Shown here in pieces: positions 5,805 through 10,926 of a DNA stretch of 10,926 nt. A program made the position numbers and the translations under genes. This DNA comes from an uncultured Lachnospiraceae bacterium (GTDB lineage Bacteria > Bacillota > Clostridia > Lachnospirales > Lachnospiraceae), in NCBI GenBank assembly GCA_905236925.1, contig CAJOQS010000217.1:1-10926 (forward strand). The letters run 5' to 3'. The notes under the pieces were generated by a model, which saw nothing but the letters and a program-made list of their open reading frames with translations, did not search any database and was not told the DNA's origin. Position 1 is the first letter of the stretch, and every line of letters starts with the position of its first letter.

Positions 5805-7352
5805 TCACTTTCCGAAATTCGCGATAACGGCATTGTATTTGTCAAGCTCTTCCTGTGAAAGGATGTTGTAGCCGTCGGGTCCGAAATATCCGATCATAGC
5901 TTCCGCATGGAAGTAGTTTGCCTGTTCGGTCGCCTCAAGAACATAGTCGGCAGCCTTGGCTGTTCCGTTGTCAACAAGGTCATGGATACCGATCCTGTTG
6001 AAGTACTGGTCACAGAAGTTCCAGTAACCGGCAATGGAATACCATCCGTAGGGAACAGGTCTGGTGATGCTTGAGAAATAATCATCCCAGTACTTTCCAT
6101 GATCCTCGTCAGTGGGGAAGAGTGCTCTGAAGCGCTTCCAGATGCCCTCATCGAGAGTGATGGGATAAGGCATTGTCGAATTCTTCAGAGGAGTTCCCGA
6201 TGCGTTTGTAATGCTGGTATCCTCATAGATGTCAAGTCTTGCGTTCCATCCGTCAACGCCCCAGCCCATGAACTTGAGGAGCAGATAAGCCTCATAGGGA
6301 TGCTGACATGAGGTGGATACACCGCCCATGTACATGTTCGAAATAACGTTGTGTTCCTTCTCGTCAACAACGTTGGGAGTTACATAAGGCACGATATCAA
6401 GGCCGTACTGCTCCTGATATCCTTCAAGTCCCCAGAGATTCTGATATGTCCATGAACCCTCCGAGAAAACAGCTACGTGTCCGGTAGCTCCGAACCATGT
6501 TGTCCAGTCGCCGGACCAGTCTTCCATAGCCTGTGTGTTCTGCTGGGGAGCAACATAGCCGTTAAGCTTCAGATCCGAGAACTGCTGCTCTCCGATCGCC
6601 CAGTACTGAAGATCGAAATCCTCACCGTTGAAACCGAACTCACCCTTGATGGCGCGCTCAGCGTTAACGCATGCTGCAATGCCGTACAGAGAGTCAAGTC
6701 TGTTGTAGTAGCCTAGTCCGTAATACTTCATACCGGAACGGTCATCAACGGTGGCAGCCTTGATAAGATCGATCATCTCGCTCCAGGTCCAGTCTGTTCT
6801 GGGCATGGTCAGATTCAGCTTATCTATAACGTTCCTGTCGATGAATATGGCGCTGGGCCAGAACATCATCGGGACAGCGTATCTTGCCTTTGTGTCGAAG
6901 CATCCGATGCCGTACTCGCTTACGGTGCTCATCAGGTTCTTGTTCTCGGGATCAGCGTCAAAATACTCGCTGATATCAAGCCAATACTGGTTTGCAAGAG
7001 CAGTATCCGAGTCAGTTCCCTCAAATACATCGGGGAAGGTTCCCGCGGAAGCCGCTGCGGAGAGATCCGTGCTCATATCCTCGATGATACGAGTCTCAAC
7101 TGTGATGTTGGGATAAAGCTCCATGAATTTCTCGGCCATAAGTGTGGCAGTCGTCTCATCCTCATAGCTCCAGAAGCTAAGAGTTATCTTCTCGTCTGTC
7201 ACGTTCGTGTCTGACTTGCCTGCCGAGGTAACGGTATTCTCCGCACCCGAAGGGCTGTCATTGCCGGCATTGGTCTCTTCCTTCTTACCGCATCCGACAA
7301 CTGCCAGCATCATGGCAATCACAAGAAGCAATGCGATAGCTCTTTTTTTCAT
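5805..7352 (-). CDS. ABC transporter extracellular sugar-binding lipoprotein
   Basis: A 515-residue solute-binding protein of the family 1 (carbohydrate) type. It has a lipoprotein signal, MKKRAIALLL with lipobox VVGC and lipidated C21, then a Ser/Asn/Gly linker to about residue 52. ITLSFWSYEDETTATLMAEK and FPDVFEGTDSD near the start are typical of the N-terminal lobe. VAVFSEGSWTYQNLWG and the Trp/Tyr-rich C-terminal half would supply sugar-stacking residues. It should capture oligosaccharides outside the membrane and deliver them to the two permeases encoded just upstream. It is longer than classical maltose-binding proteins, which suits larger ligands. AGGAGG (7358-7363) lies 5 nt before the ATG. 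Arabino-oligosaccharide as substrate is inferred from the GH43 neighbours only. Confidence 0.9.
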   Translation of the reverse strand: MKKRAIALLLVIAMMLAVVGCGKKEETNAGNDSPSGAENTVTSAGKSDTNVTDEKITLSFWSYEDETTATLMAEKFMELYPNITVETRIIEDMSTDLSAAASAGTFPDVFEGTDSDTALANQYWLDISEYFDADPENKNLMSTVSEYGIGCFDTKARYAVPMMFWPSAIFIDRNVIDKLNLTMPRTDWTWSEMIDLIKAATVDDRSGMKYYGLGYYNRLDSLYGIAACVNAERAIKGEFGFNGEDFDLQYWAIGEQQFSDLKLNGYVAPQQNTQAMEDWSGDWTTWFGATGHVAVFSEGSWTYQNLWGLEGYQEQYGLDIVPYVTPNVVDEKEHNVISNMYMGGVSTSCQHPYEAYLLLKFMGWGVDGWNARLDIYEDTSITNASGTPLKNSTMPYPITLDEGIWKRFRALFPTDEDHGKYWDDYFSSITRPVPYGWYSIAGYWNFCDQYFNRIGIHDLVDNGTAKAADYVLEATEQANYFHAEAMIGYFGPDGYNILSQEELDKYNAVIANFGK

Positions 7353-7428
7353 AAAATCCTCCTTATAATGTGTTGTAAACCTCTATATCAAAACACCCTT
7401 CAAGAGGTGATCTGACCTGTGTAAACGA
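7353..7428. other. Short spacer before the binding-protein gene
   Basis: Seventy-six bases between permease 2 and the binding-protein gene hold the latter's strong ribosome site. I see no perfect hairpin or clear promoter. Binding proteins usually need more product than permeases, but the sequence does not show how that is achieved here. Confidence 0.4.
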
Positions 7429-8436
7429 TCATTCGCCCGTGATACCCGAGCGGTCGATACTCTCTACGAACTGGCGCTGGAGTATCAGATACATCACGAA
7501 CAGCGGCAGTATACTCAGGGACGTTGCCGCCATCCTCACAGATTCGTTCAGGCTCGTTGCGGTATCTCCGACACTCGCCTTGGTGTTGAACGACATATCA
7601 AAGTCCTTTACCGAGATGACCAGGTTCGTCCAGAAGCTCTTCCCGGACAGTCCCTGTACATAAAGGCTCGTCAGATATGATTCGTTCCAGTACCATACGA
7701 ACGAAAACAGCACAACGGTTACGATCGCGGGAATCGCGGACGGAACCGCTATCCGGAAGAAGGTCTTAAGATGTCCCGCTCCGTCTATCGAAGCCGCCTC
7801 CATAAGGACCTTCGGAACCTGCTTGAAGAACTGATAGAATATCAGTATGAAGATCGGCGCGTTAAGTCCGTTTCCGAAAAGCGCGGGAAGTATGAACGAC
7901 CAGAGCTTCCCTACGATACCCATCCTGTTGTAGAGCACATAAGTCGGGATCATCGTGATCTGGCTGGGCAGGATGTACGAGAATATCAGGATTCCCATCA
8001 TTATCTTCTTGCCCTTGAAATCATATTTCGCAAAGCCGTAGCCGACCATCATGCAGATGACCACGTTGCAGACCGTAGGCACTGCGGCTATCGCGATGCT
8101 CTTTCCGAAGGTCGGCCAGAAATCCATTGATTTGGCCGCATCCCTGTAATTCTGAAGATACAGCGAGCCGGGTATCCACTTGACCGATGTATCGAGAAGA
8201 TCCTCCATGCTCATGAACGAAGTGCTTATCATGTACAGGATCGGATACAGATATACGAAGCCTATGCAGATGAGCAGGCCGTATACCAGTATCTGCTGGC
8301 CGGCTCCGGTCCTTTCCCTGGTTCCGAATACAAAGCGGTGGAGCTTCTCTTTTGTGAAACGCTTCTTAATAGTCCCCGCTGCCGTCGTATGTCCGGTACT
8401 TGTTGCGGCGGACGCCTTTTGCGTACTTCTGGGCAT
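7429..8436 (-). CDS. ABC sugar transporter permease, MalG-like (second permease)
   Basis: A 335-residue inner-membrane permease of the carbohydrate-uptake type (CUT1). About six membrane helices are visible, starting with QILVYGLLICIGFVYLYPIL (48-67). The coupling (EAA) loop is clear, EAASIDGAGHLKTFFRIAVP (213-232), where the ATPase would dock. The C-terminus (RQFVESIDRSGITGE) is typical of MalG-like subunits. The N-terminal 45 residues are polar and Ser/Thr/Ala-rich, longer than usual. The first 23 codons overlap the end of the upstream permease gene, yet a strong AGGAGG (8447-8452) lies 10 nt before this ATG and supports the start. It pairs with the other permease as the membrane pore. Confidence 0.92.
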   Translation of the reverse strand: MPRSTQKASAATSTGHTTAAGTIKKRFTKEKLHRFVFGTRERTGAGQQILVYGLLICIGFVYLYPILYMISTSFMSMEDLLDTSVKWIPGSLYLQNYRDAAKSMDFWPTFGKSIAIAAVPTVCNVVICMMVGYGFAKYDFKGKKIMMGILIFSYILPSQITMIPTYVLYNRMGIVGKLWSFILPALFGNGLNAPIFILIFYQFFKQVPKVLMEAASIDGAGHLKTFFRIAVPSAIPAIVTVVLFSFVWYWNESYLTSLYVQGLSGKSFWTNLVISVKDFDMSFNTKASVGDTATSLNESVRMAATSLSILPLFVMYLILQRQFVESIDRSGITGE

Positions 8437-9415
8437 TGCGCTTGCTCCTCCTTTGTATTTTCTTCTGTAGCCTTTCTTCCTTCTTGACCTGGCGCTGATA
8501 ACGCTTTACCGCCCTGTCGTATTTATCCTTCTTCGAACCAAGGAGCAGGAAGAATATCACTACGACCAGAGTAACGACGAGTGAATACATCCACGCCATC
8601 GCCGAGGCATATCCGTAGCCCTTCTCCTTTGTACCCGAGAACATCGCGTTCTTTATCATGTTGATCAGCTCGTTCTGCTCATTGCTCGACATGAATATGA
8701 TCGTGTAGATTGCGTTCAGGAGTATCATGGGCTTGATCGTGGGAAGGGTGATCTTCCAGAAGCACTCCCAGCCCGAGCCTCCGTCGATCTTCGCGGCCTC
8801 ATACAGTGCGGGATCGACTTTCTGCAGAGCTGAAAGGAATATCAGTATCTGCACTCCCGAGTACCACAGGATCATTATCATATTGGAAAAGATCTCGCCG
8901 ACCGACTGAGCGACGCTCATCGGAAGGAATCTCGCGAAGGCCGATACTATCGACTGCACGTTCATTGCAGGGATCGTCGCTGCGCCTTCGCTTACCAGCA
9001 TGTTCATTACCGGTCCGCTTACGATGATCACCGGCAGGAAGAACAGGAGTCTGAAAAAGCCTCTGAACCTTATCTTTCCGTTGAGCATCATCGCGATTAT
9101 CAGCGCGAAAACGACTATGATCGGAACCTCAACAATGGTCTGCCAGATATATGTCACGAGACCCTGCGGGAAATCCGCATTTTCCAGCCATATCTGCGAG
9201 AAGTTCTTGGTCCCGTACCAGATGAAGTTAGTCCCGAGCGGCGTGATCCTTATGTTGTACCACATGTACCGGAACGACTGTCCGAGCGGATACACCAGAA
9301 ATGCCAGCACTCCGATGATCCACGGCGCAACGAAGACGTAACCCATACGTGCTTCGCGCCTTTCAAGCCTTCCCGGTTTTCGCCTGGGCTGTTTAACTTT
9401 TTTTACGTTACTCAT
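8366..9415 (-). CDS. ABC sugar transporter permease, MalF/LacF-like, with long basic tail
   Basis: A 349-residue permease, partner of the one downstream. After a basic N-terminus (KKVKQPRRKPGRLERREAR) the first helix starts at YVFVAPWIIGVLAFLVYPL (26-44), typical of this subunit. Further helices lie near 90-110, 120-140, 171-195, 229-243 and 273-292. The coupling loop is EAAKIDGGSGWECFWKITLP (206-225). After the last helix the protein continues for about 56 residues (294-349) with 22 Lys or Arg, where most relatives stop soon after this point. The tail should be cytoplasmic and may contact lipid, RNA or the ATPase. GGAGG (9421-9425) lies 5 nt before the ATG, 19 bp after the preceding gene. 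Confidence 0.92.
   Translation of the reverse strand: MSNVKKVKQPRRKPGRLERREARMGYVFVAPWIIGVLAFLVYPLGQSFRYMWYNIRITPLGTNFIWYGTKNFSQIWLENADFPQGLVTYIWQTIVEVPIIVVFALIIAMMLNGKIRFRGFFRLLFFLPVIIVSGPVMNMLVSEGAATIPAMNVQSIVSAFARFLPMSVAQSVGEIFSNMIMILWYSGVQILIFLSALQKVDPALYEAAKIDGGSGWECFWKITLPTIKPMILLNAIYTIIFMSSNEQNELINMIKNAMFSGTKEKGYGYASAMAWMYSLVVTLVVVIFFLLLGSKKDKYDRAVKRYQRQVKKEERLQKKIQRRSKRNAQKYAKGVRRNKYRTYDGSGDY
8446..8454 (-). promoter_or_regulatory. Ribosome binding site of permease 2, inside permease 1
   Basis: AAAGGAGGA on the minus strand, with AGGAGG 10 nt before the ATG at 8436. It lies within the coding region of permease 1 and supports translation of the overlapped start rather than a later one. 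Confidence 0.7.
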
Positions 9416-9434
9416 TACGTCCTCCGAAAAAGCT

Positions 9435-10926
9435 TCATTCGGTCACAACATAACTCATTGCTTCAATCGTTCTTCCGTCAGCCTCCGCGGCAGTCTCACC
9501 GTAATTGATGTAGATCACCGTGCCGTTGGAATATGTAACTCTGGTGACGGAGTTTTCGAGCAAATCGTGTCCCTTGATCGTTGCTCCGGCCGTCTTTGCG
9601 TTAATGGCTCCGAGTTCACCGTACCAGTCCCTGATGGTGTCCGCATAGCTGTCATAGCATGAGCTGTAAATGTCGTTCGAGTTGGTGTAGATCAGCTCCG
9701 ACGAGCTCTCCTTCGTGATATAGAAAGAAGGATAACAGCCTGTTTCCACGAGCTTCAGGAAGAATTCCTGACGGTTCGCCTCGAAATTGATGTATTCCGA
9801 GTAGACCGGCATCACGCCCTTCAGGGCTATCGAAAGGAAAGGAACGAAGGTATCTTCCACAATGTAGCTGGATGTGTACATCGGCATATCGAGGAATGCA
9901 TCCGTTGTGCTCCAAAGATATGCGAAGGGCTGCTCGAGTATCAGACTCATGCTTCCCGACAGCTTCTCAAGAGTGTCGCGGTAGGAAGCCGCGGTGTCAT
10001 ATCTCGTGTAGTTGGTCCCGCTGTAGGTATAGGAATAGAGGTTGGACGTAATACCTGCAACGCAGAGGTTTTCGATATCCCTGTCCTTCATTTTCCCGGT
10101 AAGCTTCTCGAGTACCGATGCGCTCTTTGAAGGGGTTATCCAGTTAAACTCCTCGTAGACGTCCTTGTGAGTCTCTTCCTCAAACTTACGCTTGTTGATC
10201 TTCTTAACAACGTTGAAGGTTACATTATACTCATCGGGATTGATCCTCAATGCGTCATCGTACAGATAAAGGTCGATCCCGCGTTCCCCGGAATCCTTTA
10301 TGAGCTGCGCAAGCTCCTTCACGCTGCCGACCTTCCGGTCCGTTTTCAGCTTAGATATGGGAAGGTTGTAGATTCCGCCCTTCTGCCAGCCCTTGTATGC
10401 CGAAAGGATATCGGTAACGCCCTTTTCCTTCAGGTCATCATAGATACCGTAGATATCCTCGACGGTGGTCATAACGACCGCTGTTGTCCCGACCACCCAT
10501 TCCTCACGGTCGGTGCCGAGGAAATCGACTCTTGCCTTGAAGCCTTCATCGGTACTTTTAAGCTGTCCGCCCTTTATCAGATAATCTCTGTAGGCATTGG
10601 CCATTCCGGCATAGTTCGCGTCATTACCGCTCAGGAAAATGTAGCGTACCTGAAGGTCCGAATGCGACCTCTCGCTCTCAGTAAGGTGGAGCGAACCCGA
10701 TGTCGAATTGTTTGAAGTGGGCTGCGTATAAAGCTTTCTTTCTATAAACTTGGCATAAGCCCTGTTGTAGTCGATGCTGACACCGTTGGGAAGACATTCG
10801 ATGCTTGCTCTCATCGAGCCGTCCTCTACTACCGCGAGATAAGCTATCCCGTCGCCGGTGTGCGCGATACCGAAAACAGGAGCGATAACCTGCTCTGAGC
10901 CGTTAACGATCTTGTATCTGTCCCAG
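9435..10926 (-). CDS. DUF5696-type protein, C-terminal part (5' end outside window)
   Basis: The frame is open from the window edge through 496 codons to the stop at 9435-9437. There is no stop upstream of the first in-window ATG (10814): the frame reads back through WDRYKIVNGSEQVIAPVFGI, so the true start lies outside. Motifs such as YAGMANAYRDYLIKGGQL, VTDILSAYKGWQKGG and DLYLYDDALRINPDEY recall the DUF5696 family, large Firmicutes proteins often encoded beside ABC sugar transporters. The alternating strand and helix pattern with a YRDYL segment suggests a glycosidase-like barrel, but I cannot assign catalytic residues. Its place directly before the permease genes points to a role in handling the imported glycan. 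Family assignment comes from memory of the motifs and is moderate. Confidence 0.65.
   Translation of the reverse strand, partial: WDRYKIVNGSEQVIAPVFGIAHTGDGIAYLAVVEDGSMRASIECLPNGVSIDYNRAYAKFIERKLYTQPTSNNSTSGSLHLTESERSHSDLQVRYIFLSGNDANYAGMANAYRDYLIKGGQLKSTDEGFKARVDFLGTDREEWVVGTTAVVMTTVEDIYGIYDDLKEKGVTDILSAYKGWQKGGIYNLPISKLKTDRKVGSVKELAQLIKDSGERGIDLYLYDDALRINPDEYNVTFNVVKKINKRKFEEETHKDVYEEFNWITPSKSASVLEKLTGKMKDRDIENLCVAGITSNLYSYTYSGTNYTRYDTAASYRDTLEKLSGSMSLILEQPFAYLWSTTDAFLDMPMYTSSYIVEDTFVPFLSIALKGVMPVYSEYINFEANRQEFFLKLVETGCYPSFYITKESSSELIYTNSNDIYSSCYDSYADTIRDWYGELGAINAKTAGATIKGHDLLENSVTRVTYSNGTVIYINYGETAAEADGRTIEAMSYVVTE

Noticed and set aside
10167..10715. 182-codon open frame on the plus strand opposite the DUF5696-type gene
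   Set aside because: It mirrors a long real gene on the other strand, has no family features I recognise, and opposes the direction of every gene here.
10812..10814. ATG at 10814 as the start of the DUF5696-type protein
   Set aside because: The frame continues upstream without a stop for 37 codons to the window edge, and a strand-rich domain is cut by this ATG.

Overview
The window is one co-directional block of carbohydrate-uptake and carbohydrate-degradation genes, all read from the minus strand. Transcription runs from high to low coordinates. The likely source is an anaerobic, plant-polysaccharide-degrading member of the Clostridia (Lachnospiraceae or Ruminococcus type, gut or rumen). 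This rests on strong AGGAGG-type ribosome sites, lipoprotein signals with typical Gram-positive lipoboxes, moderate GC, and an ABC transporter encoded beside GH43 enzymes. The genus is inference; no rRNA or other marker gene is present.

In transcription order: (1) the 3' part of a large DUF5696-type protein (9435 to the window edge). (2) Two ABC sugar permeases (8366-9415 and 7429-8436) whose reading frames overlap by 71 nt. (3) A lipid-anchored solute-binding protein (5805-7352). (4) A 130-bp spacer holding a perfect 45-bp direct repeat that contains palindromes. (5) A 976-residue lipoprotein (2744-5674) with a LamG-like domain followed by four copies of a Trp-rich beta-sandwich-like module. 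(6) A 195-bp spacer with a strong GC-rich hairpin. (7) A cytoplasmic GH43 exo-arabinofuranosidase-type enzyme (1589-2548). (8) The 5' part of a membrane-tethered GH43 endo-arabinanase-type enzyme (1-1566) that starts at TTG and runs off the window.

The genes fit one model of arabinan use. The extracellular GH43 cuts arabinan (or arabinose-rich pectin side chains) at the cell surface. The repeat lipoprotein holds polymer or oligomers at the membrane. The binding protein and two permeases import oligosaccharides. The cytoplasmic GH43 then removes terminal arabinose. No ATPase gene is present, so the transporter probably uses a shared MsmK/MsmX-type ATPase encoded elsewhere. No regulator gene is visible.

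The most unusual items are the two-signal architecture of the first GH43 (signal peptide, beta domain, membrane helix, Lys-rich loop, second signal-peptide-like helix, catalytic domain), the multimodular lipoprotein with an unassigned putative carbohydrate-binding repeat, and the duplicated palindrome-bearing element before that lipoprotein's gene.
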